Source: Schizochytrium sp. CCTCC M209059 (taxonomy: Eukaryota > Sar > Bigyra > Thraustochytrida > Thraustochytriidae). Taken from it: a stretch of DNA of 64,000 nt. Position 1 is the stretch's first letter, and the number at the start of each line of letters is the position of its first letter. Positions 48,263 to 56,887 of this stretch are shown piece after piece. The stretch covers positions 292,092-356,091 of the forward strand of contig KN805375.1 in NCBI GenBank assembly GCA_000818945.1, read 5' to 3'. Under the pieces are notes generated by a model. That model ran no database searches. It was not told where the DNA came from and worked only from the letters and a program-made list of their open reading frames with translations. Made by a program: the position numbers and the translations under genes.

Positions 48263-50875
48263 TCAGAGAAGCGCAGACACCGTAGATTCGAAACCATTAA
48301 TAACGCAGGTTTCATCCGGGTCATCTGTTTGGGGCCGCGCTTGCAGAGATTGTACAAAGGCGTTCCGCTCCGCAGATATGCTACCCGTCAGGCGAAATGC
48401 AAGACGAGCGAGATCTTTGGGGTTCTTGGCGAGTGAAAGCGAATCGACGCCGAACCCTCGCAGGAGAGGAGCCGCCCAGGAAGAACAGCCTTCGTGATCA
48501 GTATCATCATCATGCTTTAATGGAGCACTCTCGCTCTCGCCATCGTCATCGCCCTTACATTCGCCCTCGCACGCAACGATAGGTACATTGAGACGAAGTG
48601 CCTCCAAAATAACAAATAAAGCGCCGTCTTGTGGACGAGGAGACTCTACCACGACGTCTACATTTTGCTCGACAAAGGTCAGAAACACGTCGCGAGAAAG
48701 GCGTCGCAACACGCGTACGCGAGACAAATCAATCTTGCGCGCGGCCAGACGCTCCCACAGTGCAGTCCGCGCAACGCTCTCGTCTGCTTCCCCGCCAATA
48801 AAAATGACCACCGTCGAAGAATGGAGAGCATGTAGTGTCTCGATGAAGTCTTCGAGGCCAGGATCGGGATCGGCAGCCAATGCACGACCCGCGATGAGAA
48901 AGTAAAGCTCCTCTGCAAAAAAATATTGGCCCTGTATCGAAGCCCTGATCTGGTTCTGGTGCCGTGGACGCGGCGGCGAAGACCAATTCCAAAGATCGTC
49001 GAACAGGGCAAAAAGAAACGAGGTTTGTACCTTTGGCGGCATCAGGGCCAGCGCTCCGCGAGGAGAAGCAAGGTTCCAATGCGAGACGCGTGGCGCAATG
49101 CCACGAGTGTTGGCGAGAAGCCATACACGCAAATCTCGGTGCGCATCGACGACAATAAGCTCGTCGAGACGCTGTCTGCGAATGATCTCGGCCGCGAGAC
49201 CGGCATCAAAGGGATCAATGTTATTGAGCATTTCAGGGTTCACCAAATACCGGCGTGATGGCAACAGAGGCCACGTGAAGAGCACGAGGTCCGCGTTGAA
49301 TCGTGCCTTTCGTAATCCGACCGCTCGCAAAAGTGGCACCAGCATTCTACCCGACGTGGAGTTGTAAAACTCAGCGCTAAAGACCCCAATTCGACGCACA
49401 TGGCCCACGTCCATTGATGGGACGTGGGCCAATTGCCCATCTCTCTCTGCTAGGTCGATGTCACACGCGGCTAATGCGGCGCGTTTCAAGGCTTCGGTCA
49501 GGGCGCTTTCTACAGGCAAATCGAGGCTCGCAGACAGCGCCATGCAGTGGAAGCTACTCCCGCTCTCTGGCACTTGTAATAATTCCTCAAGCGCTGAAAG
49601 ACGACTCGAAAAATGAGCGAGACGTTCGTTTCGAGCCGCAAAAGCGCTGCTTGCTCGAGCTTGCAAAAGAGCCGCTTGCAAAAGCAGAATGCCGCGTCGT
49701 TGCTTTGCGTCGAGGTCCGCGGCGAATTGTAGATGCCACGCAGCTTCCTTGAGAGCACCGACGCGACGAAGACGCTGCGCTAGATTAAAATGCAAAAGGC
49801 CTCGATTTAGTTCAGCACCCTGTGCGTCGAATCGAGTTCCCGAGATGAGCGTTCGCGTGTACGCTGTATAGACCAGCACACAATTTGCCTCGATGGACCC
49901 GGGAAGGTAGCCTTCGAGATCCGCATTGCCTGCCAAGGCTGCTGCGGCAAGTCGAGAGGGTGCGCCGTCGAGAGAGAAACTCAGCATGACATGATCTGTG
50001 AGCCATGCGGTCATTTCTTGACCGAGTCTGTCTTTGCGAAAAGAGGACTTGTACGAATGATTGATGTTTTGGAAAAGACGATGCTGGCGGTTCTCCGCGA
50101 TGGCACTCTGAATGCGGATGAAATGCAAAAAGCGAGTTTGGAAAGCGTCGAGGTTACCGACAATGAGTTCGAGCATGGCTAAATGATTGAGCGCATCCAT
50201 GTGATGCGGATTTTGGGCAATCACCTGCAAGTACAGACGTCTGGCGTTTGTCCAGTCTGCTGCGCGCGTAGCAAGCAGACCAGCTGTAAAGCGTAGCGCC
50301 TCGGTGGTCGCTAGAGAAGGCTTGTCCTCGAAGGCAGCTTCCAGAAGGCGCCTGGCCTCAAGGTCTCGGTGCTGCGCTGCAAGCGTGCGTGCCGCCGACA
50401 AGAGCACGGCAGGCCGGTGTTTGACGGGGAACCTAGGCATCGCAATGACATCGTCATAAATGTGAAAGGCACGCGCATACTCTCCGGAGGCGTACATTTG
50501 ATCGGCGGTGGTGAGGCGATCATACCATCGAAACTGGCCTTTTTTCACGCGCACATTGACATCGACGGGTACCTGGCCGGAGCCAGCTTCGTCGCTTTTC
50601 GTCAGACCGTGCAGCTTGCCACCATCGAGCCTTACGGTTCGAAAAAGGGGCGCTACAGATGCCGCAGCAGCATTTGCACCAAGGTTCCCCGCGGTCGTCT
50701 GTCGAATAGAAGCTCTTACATTGCCAGGGCTCGTCGCGAGTACGAGGGCCGCGTACAAGAGCAGCGTCGACAGGACTCGTGAGGTTCGCCTCTGGTTCTG
50801 CGACGTGTCCACCTTGGGGCCACGCAGGGGCCGCCAGGATCGCAGAGGTTCCCGCAGAGATTTTGGCCACGTCAT
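48263..50875 (-). CDS. Type II membrane TPR + GT41-like glycosyltransferase
   Basis: 870 residues from the ATG at 50875; the frame also offers ATG at 51004 (913 residues). After a basic start, VLSTLLLYAALVLATSPG (about 37-54) is a signal anchor, so the bulk should lie in the ER/Golgi lumen. A TPR-like helical region follows (ADQMYASGEYARAFHIYDDV, LLATRAADWTNARRLYLQVI, MDALNHLAMLELIVGN, ...). The C-terminal half matches the fold of OGT/SPINDLY (GT41): VRRIGVFSAEFYNSTSG near 495, ADLVLFTWPLLP, LDELIVVDAHRDLRVWLLAN, SHWNLASPRGALAL, then YFFAEELYFLIAGRALAAD, RVRVLRRLSRDVFLTFVEQN and, near 755, ESPRPQDGALFVILEALRLN, where the family has the sugar-nucleotide loop D-x-x-P-x-x-G-x-T-x-x-EAL. Some catalytic positions are altered (GAL instead of GTT/GHT). 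Secretory-pathway TPR-GT41 proteins are uncommon. Acceptor and sugar unknown. Confidence 0.75.
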   Translation of the reverse strand: MTWPKSLREPLRSWRPLRGPKVDTSQNQRRTSRVLSTLLLYAALVLATSPGNVRASIRQTTAGNLGANAAAASVAPLFRTVRLDGGKLHGLTKSDEAGSGQVPVDVNVRVKKGQFRWYDRLTTADQMYASGEYARAFHIYDDVIAMPRFPVKHRPAVLLSAARTLAAQHRDLEARRLLEAAFEDKPSLATTEALRFTAGLLATRAADWTNARRLYLQVIAQNPHHMDALNHLAMLELIVGNLDAFQTRFLHFIRIQSAIAENRQHRLFQNINHSYKSSFRKDRLGQEMTAWLTDHVMLSFSLDGAPSRLAAAALAGNADLEGYLPGSIEANCVLVYTAYTRTLISGTRFDAQGAELNRGLLHFNLAQRLRRVGALKEAAWHLQFAADLDAKQRRGILLLQAALLQARASSAFAARNERLAHFSSRLSALEELLQVPESGSSFHCMALSASLDLPVESALTEALKRAALAACDIDLAERDGQLAHVPSMDVGHVRRIGVFSAEFYNSTSGRMLVPLLRAVGLRKARFNADLVLFTWPLLPSRRYLVNPEMLNNIDPFDAGLAAEIIRRQRLDELIVVDAHRDLRVWLLANTRGIAPRVSHWNLASPRGALALMPPKVQTSFLFALFDDLWNWSSPPRPRHQNQIRASIQGQYFFAEELYFLIAGRALAADPDPGLEDFIETLHALHSSTVVIFIGGEADESVARTALWERLAARKIDLSRVRVLRRLSRDVFLTFVEQNVDVVVESPRPQDGALFVILEALRLNVPIVACEGECKGDDDGESESAPLKHDDDTDHEGCSSWAAPLLRGFGVDSLSLAKNPKDLARLAFRLTGSISAERNAFVQSLQARPQTDDPDETCVINGFESTVSALL

Positions 50876-51405
50876 TGGTCCTCCTCCTCCCGCCCTCGCG
50901 CTCCCCCAGTGCGTCTCTGAGCACGTCGCTCTCCGCGCAGCATCTGCGAGGCGTTCCTCCGCGAGGGGACGCAAGTGTGCCGCTGCCGTTGTGGACCACG
51001 TCATTTGCGGCGCGCGTCCCAAGCAGGGAGAACGAGAACGCGACCACTTGACGTGCCCCGCCCGGAAAGTGGGCCCTCGCGGCCGATCCACCACGTGGTC
51101 GACCGCCGGCTCGCCGCCGGCCGCCACCCCCGATGCGAGTCCAAAGAAAATCTGCTCGGGCTGGCCCTGACTCGACCTGCCTCAGGCTTACCGGACAACG
51201 ACGCCGGCACACATATCGTCGTCGATCTTACGCAATCCGCCCGCTGTTGCTTGGTTGTTCATCTTCTACGGATACGAAATTCACTGACACCAAAAGATCA
51301 AAGTGCTGCGCGGCGGAGCAAACCTGGAATGCAGAACGCGTCTTCTTCATCTGAAAAGTGGCAAAGCAAACCTGCACGTCGTTGCGCAAGTTGAGAAGAG
51401 CAACC
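50876..51405. other. Divergent promoter between GT41-like and IQ/RBR-like genes
   Basis: About 530 bases, GC-rich on the left. It includes the alternative upstream ATG (51004) of the minus-strand gene. No other gene. Confidence 0.55.
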
Positions 51406-53082
51406 ATGTTTGCCAGATTCTTTCAGAAATCAACGCAGGCTCCAAAGAAAAACGAGGTGACAGTAGTAAATGATACGGACTATTATATTACCGTATTCAC
51501 GAACATGTCGGGCCCTCATGGGGGAAGTATCGCGCCAAAGACGCAAGTCAATGTGCTGGTCAACCAGAACGCCAAACACATTTTGGCCTTTCGTGAAGAA
51601 ACCCAAGAACTTGTGTGCCAAACCGCGCTGGTCTCGCCTCTAATTTCTGTCTCGGCAAATGTGCCTTACTTTACAGCGATACAAAAGGTTCAGATATGGT
51701 GGAAAGAACTACGCCAGAGGCGGCGAAAGGCGGCTATTGCCAGGATAAGGCCTGTGGTGATTGCTCATGTGCGCAAAGTCGGCAGAGCCGTGGTGCGGAT
51801 CCAAGCTTTGGTTCGCGGGTGGATAGCATGGAGGATGGTGGCGTGCAACGAATGTTTTGGGGTAACGTCTGCTTTCCAAACGACAAAATGCACAAAGACG
51901 CACTCCCACAGAACATGTTGGGCTTGCACAAGAGCGCACGTCTCTGAGATCTTGAGCAACGACGAGGAGGCATTGCTGGAGAACATTGTGCACTGCCGCG
52001 CTCCGGGCTGTCGAGCATATGTGTCTTTCGAGACTTTGGAGCGGGTGCTCTCATGGGAGCATCTAGATGAGTATGCAGCATTCGCTCGGCGAGTGCTCCA
52101 AGCAAAGTGGATCGAGCTGCAAAACATTGAATCAAATCGAAACAAACGACAGCTACGTGAGCTATTAGACTTTGAGTCTGCAGAGCATGCCTTTCCCTCT
52201 CTTGCTTTTCTGAACACGACTGCGGCGACTTCTCGAGCACAGGAGCAAGTACAACAACGGACCGAGGAGACGAGGAAGACGATTTTTGTATTCGGTATCG
52301 ATCGGGAAATCGAGGTGACGAATGCAGCGGGCCAGGCTGTTTGCACGCGTTATCTAAACGGATTGATCAACCAGGTGGGGTCCTGTTTCTCAGTCAAAAG
52401 CTCGGGACGAATCGTGTTCCGCCTCCAGGGGCAGTTCATGTGCAGCCTCAATCTGCAAGATGCGCCAGAAAACCTTGCGTGTACATTTGTGGGCCTGCGT
52501 TCTTCCGCGAAGCCATTTCGTCAGATTCCTGCCAGGCCACTCGTGGTCAAGCTTGCGGCAAACATGATCCAGAACGCAGTGCTTAAATTTCTCTTTCGGT
52601 GCCGTCAAGACTGCCCCGTTTGTCTGCAAGTTGTGCCTCGCTCGTGCACACGAAAGCTCGACCCGAAGTGTGCTCACCCGTCTGCGTGCGTAAAGTGTTT
52701 GGCCTTGCATGCGCGACACCAAGTCACAGCTGGAAGATTCGAGGTACAATGTCCAGCAGGTGTGCAATGCAAGACCACATTTTCCCCCCAGAAGCTCACC
52801 GAGATTTTGGGCGTGCAGGATCATGCTGCGGCAGTTGAGAAGCGTCGCCAGCTTCACGCGGCGCGACTATTGGCACTCTCCGAAGCGGGTGATGAAACGT
52901 GGCGAATGATTGTAATCGGAACGCGAGTGTGTCCTCTTTGTAATGCACTTATTCAGAAAAATATGGGATGCCCGCGTATGCATTGCAAATGTGGACACAC
53001 TTTCTCATGGGATTCCGATGCGCTCTCGCCGACTGCAGCTGTCGAGCTTTTTAAAGCTCGCTCGATGAACGAGCTTGCGTAA
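51406..53082 (+). CDS. RBR-like zinc protein with IQ motif
   Basis: 558 residues from the ATG at 51406; a GTG 16 codons upstream is not used. Residues ~15-95 form a beta-rich N-terminal domain (VTVVNDTDYYITVFTN, KTQVNVLVNQNAKHILAF). A basic helix with an IQ motif follows (VVRIQALVRGWIAWRM, about 129-144), a calmodulin/centrin-binding site. Then come a first Cys-rich block (CNEC, C162, H166/H168, CWAC near 171-174, then HCRAPGC) and, after ~190 residues, a second RING-like block (CPVCLQVV ... CAHPSACVKC ... CPAGVQC). The last motif, C-P-L-C-x9-C-x4-C-x-C followed by GHTFSWD, matches the RING2/Rcat of RBR E3 ligases, in which the third Cys (here in NMGC) is the catalytic one. Order (RING-like, spacer, RING-like, Rcat) is RBR-like but the spacing is unusual, so E3 activity is inference. 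Confidence 0.75.
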   Translation: MFARFFQKSTQAPKKNEVTVVNDTDYYITVFTNMSGPHGGSIAPKTQVNVLVNQNAKHILAFREETQELVCQTALVSPLISVSANVPYFTAIQKVQIWWKELRQRRRKAAIARIRPVVIAHVRKVGRAVVRIQALVRGWIAWRMVACNECFGVTSAFQTTKCTKTHSHRTCWACTRAHVSEILSNDEEALLENIVHCRAPGCRAYVSFETLERVLSWEHLDEYAAFARRVLQAKWIELQNIESNRNKRQLRELLDFESAEHAFPSLAFLNTTAATSRAQEQVQQRTEETRKTIFVFGIDREIEVTNAAGQAVCTRYLNGLINQVGSCFSVKSSGRIVFRLQGQFMCSLNLQDAPENLACTFVGLRSSAKPFRQIPARPLVVKLAANMIQNAVLKFLFRCRQDCPVCLQVVPRSCTRKLDPKCAHPSACVKCLALHARHQVTAGRFEVQCPAGVQCKTTFSPQKLTEILGVQDHAAAVEKRRQLHAARLLALSEAGDETWRMIVIGTRVCPLCNALIQKNMGCPRMHCKCGHTFSWDSDALSPTAAVELFKARSMNELA

Positions 53083-53331
53083 GCCTAAGAAAAGAAAAAT
53101 TGATGAAAAAACGAAGAATCGAAAGAACTCTTGGTCCTTGAGACTACGCCGGTCTTGATGGGCTTCACGTAAAGAAAGCGATGTTTCGAGACGTGTACTT
53201 CACCGATAACGTCGGATTGCACAAAGAAATCAAACAAAGAAATCAAACTACTTTGCTACTTACTTTCGATTCACTGTTGCAATTTCATGGTCAGACACAG
53301 GTAATATATACGGACACGTCTTGTCGATAGA

Positions 53332-54126
53332 CTATACAGACCCATCTTCAATGGGTACGACGATGCTGAGCTTCATGACATCGTCTTCAGAGACGGGGCT
53401 CTCGCTTTCGTCTTGGCGACGACGGTGATGTTGGTTTTCGTCGCTAGGATGAACATCATGATGTTGGTGATGGTGATGGTGGTGGTGATGACGAGGGCTG
53501 TGATGCGCCTGCGAACCAGCATGGAGGTCGCTCATGCGAGAGCGAACCTCTTTGACAAAGCCAGCAGGGTCAAGGGGATAAATCAGCAGCTCGCGCATTT
53601 GGTCGTCTTCATCATCCCAGTAAACGCGAACATCGAGCTCGCGCTTTTCGACGCCCGACTCGTCCTCGGTCACGAGCTCAACGTGGACCTTGCTCATGGG
53701 CACCGCATATGTGGTCGTCTCTCGTATCGCGTGGGTCCGCGCAATGAGGACCTCAGCATCAGAAGTGATGCCTAGGTACTCGTCGACAATCGGCGCCTCC
53801 TCCGCGGGACGCAACTCTCTGCGCTTGTATGCTGCAAAGGTGAGTGAGGCTACTGAAGCCGTCAACAAACTCACGCCAAGGAGGACACCGCCCGCAAAGG
53901 GTTCATAATCGCCTTGAAATACTCGCAGAAACATGAGAATGCCGAAGACGAGGGGCACAAGGCTGACACAAAGGCGAAAGTAAAGCGAACGTCGCTGACT
54001 CCTTTCCTCTTTTACGCGCTCGTCGCCTGCGCGGCTGGGAAAGGTTATCTCGATACGCTCGCCGGGAAAAGTCTCGAGCAGAAAGTCTTCAATCTCCACC
54101 CGGTTTTCCTCCGGACGCATCCACAT
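53332..54126 (-). CDS. Two-helix membrane protein with His-rich tail
   Basis: 264 residues, ATG at 54126 (a second ATG two codons on). Residues 1-45 are charged. Two hydrophobic helices follow (LCVSLVPLVFGILMFLRVF, about 50-70, and GGVLLGVSLLTASVASLTFAAY, 78-99), then a soluble C-terminal region with beta-type segments (TTTYAVPMSKVHVELV, KRELDVRVYWDDEDDQMREL), a layout seen in two-TM membrane proteins with a PH-like cytosolic domain. The tail contains HHHHHHHHQHHD, encoded by GTG/ATG triplets on the plus strand (about 53457-53499), flanked by acidic residues; a possible metal-binding segment. No family recognised. Confidence 0.72.
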   Translation of the reverse strand: MWMRPEENRVEIEDFLLETFPGERIEITFPSRAGDERVKEERSQRRSLYFRLCVSLVPLVFGILMFLRVFQGDYEPFAGGVLLGVSLLTASVASLTFAAYKRRELRPAEEAPIVDEYLGITSDAEVLIARTHAIRETTTYAVPMSKVHVELVTEDESGVEKRELDVRVYWDDEDDQMRELLIYPLDPAGFVKEVRSRMSDLHAGSQAHHSPRHHHHHHHHQHHDVHPSDENQHHRRRQDESESPVSEDDVMKLSIVVPIEDGSV

Positions 54127-54472
54127 CTTGCTCAGGCCCGCTTATGTCCACACCGCGCTTCTTGGGCGCAATCGCTGCATGCAGGTCTCAATCGGGGTTT
54201 GCTCACCGCTCCGCTGCTCTTCCTTTCGCCAGCTTCGCGCTGCCTGCTTCTTCGCTGTCGTGCTGACAGCACCCACAACGTGATGGACGGGCACCATGCA
54301 GCCTTCCTTCCGCCAGCATTCTCTCCGCTCCGCTCCACCGAATTCTCGCCCACGTCTTCCTCCTCGGCGCCAACCTCCAAACGAGGGCCGCGCCGCCGCT
54401 GAGCCCAAGATTCGCTCCACTGCCTGCACGTGCTGCGCCGTCGTCTGTTCTGCACATGCCGCCCATGGCGAG

Positions 54473-54533
54473 GCATGGCATGGCATGGCATGGCATGGCG
54501 AGGCATGGCATGGCATAACATGGTGAGGCATGG
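54473..54533 (+). repeat. (GGCAT)n pentanucleotide array
   Basis: Eight or nine GGCAT-like units, some with GGCGA or AACAT substitutions. Confidence 0.85.
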
Positions 54534-55004
54534 CCTCCACGCTCGGCGGCGCTGCACGTGCTGGGGCCTGCCTCTGCATCTTCTCCTCTCGCCGGGATGT
54601 CGGTCGGTCGTCCTTGCAAATCGAAATCGTCCCCGACAAGCTAGCTGTCCGTCGCGCCCCGGTGGTTGTTGTCGAGGCGTGCGGACGGACGCTGCGACGA
54701 GCGGGGCCGCAGCCCGGTGCGCGGTCGCGACACCCGAGCGCACGAGGCTACCAGGATAGCTGCAAGCTTGCCCGCTTGCTCGCTTGCTCGCCGTCCGCCA
54801 CGTCGCGCCGACGGCTGCGGTCCTTCGCACCTTCGTTTGTCGTGCACGGACGGTCCCAGCGGTGAGCGCAACCAAGCTGGCCCCAACCAAGCTGGCCGTC
54901 GAAGTGGCACTCCTGTCTGAGGTTGGCGCCGTCGCTGACGCTGCCTGCCGCGAGGAGAAGCACGGGTTGTGAGACCGAAGAGCGAACGTGGCGTACGAGC
55001 TTCA

Positions 55005-55045
55005 GGCAAGCAAGCAAGCAAGCGAGCAAGCACGCAAGCAACAGC
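55005..55045 (+). repeat. (GCAA)n microsatellite
   Basis: About nine imperfect GCAA units with GCGA and CACG interruptions. Confidence 0.8.
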
Positions 55046-55630
55046 AAGCGAGCGCAAGCCGAATGCTTTCGTGCTTGATGCCAAAGGACGATGAAGGTGC
55101 TGGAAGGCGGGCGGAGGAAAGCGCGGTGTAGGTCATGTGCACCTGCGCTCAGCAGGATTCGCGGAGCAGCCGGCAACATGACGTTCTCGCTGAAGGCTCG
55201 GTCGGCGACCAGCATGCAAGGAAGAGAGAGTATATATAGACTCAGGCTGGAGTAGGCTCGACTAGCCTTTTTCCCCTTCGTCCCTGGCTGGCGGGTCGCT
55301 CGCTGTCTAGCTGAGGAAGCTAATCGAGCAAGCAAACAAGCAAGCTAGCAAGCAAACACGTCTTCCTGTGACGCGTCGATGCGCTCAATGGCTGTGGCAG
55401 CAGCAGAAACAGCAGGAGCTGGAGGCGCAGCGGAGGAGTTAGAGGCGCAGTGGAGGCGTTGGAGCAAGATGATGAAGGGAAAACAAAGAAACAATATACT
55501 TGAGTCATCACTGCACTGCATATTAACGAATGAAAAGGGGAAAAGGGAATGAGGGATGAGGGCTGACGAGGTCTCGGGTCGATGCAGACAGATAAATAGG
55601 CGCCAGAGTCGGCCTTTGGCGACTGGTAAG

Positions 55631-56887
55631 CTACGGTGAGTGGAAATCTTCCTCGTCTCGCTCCCCCTCGTCGTCGTCGACGCCGTCACCGTAGTCATGG
55701 ATACGCTCAGGGCTGAGCTCTTCATCGAGTTCAAAAAGAGGTCGCGGCCTGGCGCTCATGCGTTTCCGCGAGACACGCTCATGAAGATCACGAACCTCGC
55801 TGCTCCGAAAGGGCGAGAGCTCGTGCAGCCAACTTGTTCGCGTATGATCTACGCGGTCTGGTCTTCCACGAGCGTCCACAGAGCGCGTGTAGAGTCGGCG
55901 GCGAGACTCCCTCAAGGACAGCGCCTGGTCCGTCGTCGACTCCGTCGAGGAGTCCTCCTCCTCGCAGCTCGCCTGGCTACCCACGGCGTCTCCTGGCCTG
56001 GTCGGCCGCGCCACCCGCTGTGCGTTCCGCACAGAAGAGACCCCCTTGAGAGCATCTGCGCCATGTTGATGTTCAAAAGTGGCGGCATTGACAGTGGCTC
56101 GCCTTCGCGGGATTCCCTCCAAAAGAACTTGCTGCTGGCGACGCGAAGTGGAAGCGCGCTGCGCCAATCCAGATGTGCCGGCATCGCCACCACCGCTGCC
56201 TCCAATTCGATCGTCATCGATGACAATTCGTCTATACATGGGGAAGAGAGCGTCCGCACGCGAAATAAGCATCTCGGTGACAAAGATGGCCACGTGGATC
56301 TTGGCTGTGGCCTCTTGCGAGGAGAAGTGAGGCAGAAAAAATACAGGCGCGAAGCAAATGGCGAGTGCGTGCACGGACATCTTGGTGTGGTCCTTGTCGG
56401 CGGCGACGGAGCGTAAAAAATTGAACACCTTGGCGAGCGTTGCAGCGCTCGTGCTCGAAAGCGTGCGCGTGAGCACGCGGAGGGACTTGTTGAACTTTGC
56501 CATGCGCCTTCGCTCCGTCTTGCTGGGCTCTGCAGGCTGCGTCATGTCCACCTTGGTCGCTGCGCGGACGAGCTGCTGCGCCTGGCTCTTGAGGAAGATG
56601 GGCGTGTTTGTCTCCATCAAGTACTTTTTAAAGAGGCTCGCGGCGTCGTTCGCCTCGACGCCCACAAAGGTCGTCAGTGCGCTCGGCTCCCCGAGCTCGT
56701 ACCTGTCCACGAGCTCGTCCACGATCTCCTTCCTGCCGGGCACTCTAAAGACGAACTCCGGAATGTCCGTCTTGAGGAAGTCCACGCAGTCCGTCACGAC
56801 GCGCAGCAGCGGCGCGCGGAGCCTCCCGGTCACCAGCGTCGCGCGCTCGCCGGACGCCCTCTTCCCGCTCGAGTACCTCTTCATCAT
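55631..56887 (-). CDS. RhoGAP-domain protein
   Basis: 418 residues from tandem ATGs at 56887/56884; the frame extends further to a GTG at 57121 but that part is Arg/Glu/Gly-rich promoter-like text. Residues ~27-260 are a RhoGAP domain: VVTDCVDFLKTDIPEFVFRV, with the arginine finger at R48 in FRVPG, VDELVDRYELGE (69-ish), DAASLFKKYLMETNTPIF (helix with the conserved Leu/Lys-x-x-L-x-x-x-P), then LAKVFNFLRSVAADKD-x-x-KMSVHALAICFAPVFF, where the N-x-M/L-x-x-x-N-L-A-x-x-x-x-P segment is modified (CFAP). The C-terminal ~150 residues are Arg/Ser- and acid-rich and disordered. RhoGAPs accelerate GTP hydrolysis on Rho/Rac/Cdc42 and reset cytoskeletal signalling. The substrate cannot be told from the sequence. 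Confidence 0.85.
   Translation of the reverse strand: MMKRYSSGKRASGERATLVTGRLRAPLLRVVTDCVDFLKTDIPEFVFRVPGRKEIVDELVDRYELGEPSALTTFVGVEANDAASLFKKYLMETNTPIFLKSQAQQLVRAATKVDMTQPAEPSKTERRRMAKFNKSLRVLTRTLSSTSAATLAKVFNFLRSVAADKDHTKMSVHALAICFAPVFFLPHFSSQEATAKIHVAIFVTEMLISRADALFPMYRRIVIDDDRIGGSGGGDAGTSGLAQRASTSRRQQQVLLEGIPRRRATVNAATFEHQHGADALKGVSSVRNAQRVARPTRPGDAVGSQASCEEEDSSTESTTDQALSLRESRRRLYTRSVDARGRPDRVDHTRTSWLHELSPFRSSEVRDLHERVSRKRMSARPRPLFELDEELSPERIHDYGDGVDDDEGERDEEDFHSP

Larger units (their letters stand above)
54127..55630. other. 1.5-kb intergenic region with GGCAT, GCAA and AAGC tandem repeats
   Basis: Between two minus-strand genes. It holds a (GGCAT)n array (54473-54533), a (GCAA)n array (55005-55045) and a second AAGC-rich tract (55323-55359), plus a Leu/Arg-rich GC stretch that is open on both strands but looks non-coding. 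It should include the promoter of the upstream gene and 3' flank of the RhoGAP gene. Confidence 0.55.

Noticed and set aside
54132..55335. Overlapping frames of 150-250 codons around the GGCAT and GCAA arrays
   Set aside because: Low-complexity translation of repeats and GC-rich text on both strands; no supported start or domain.
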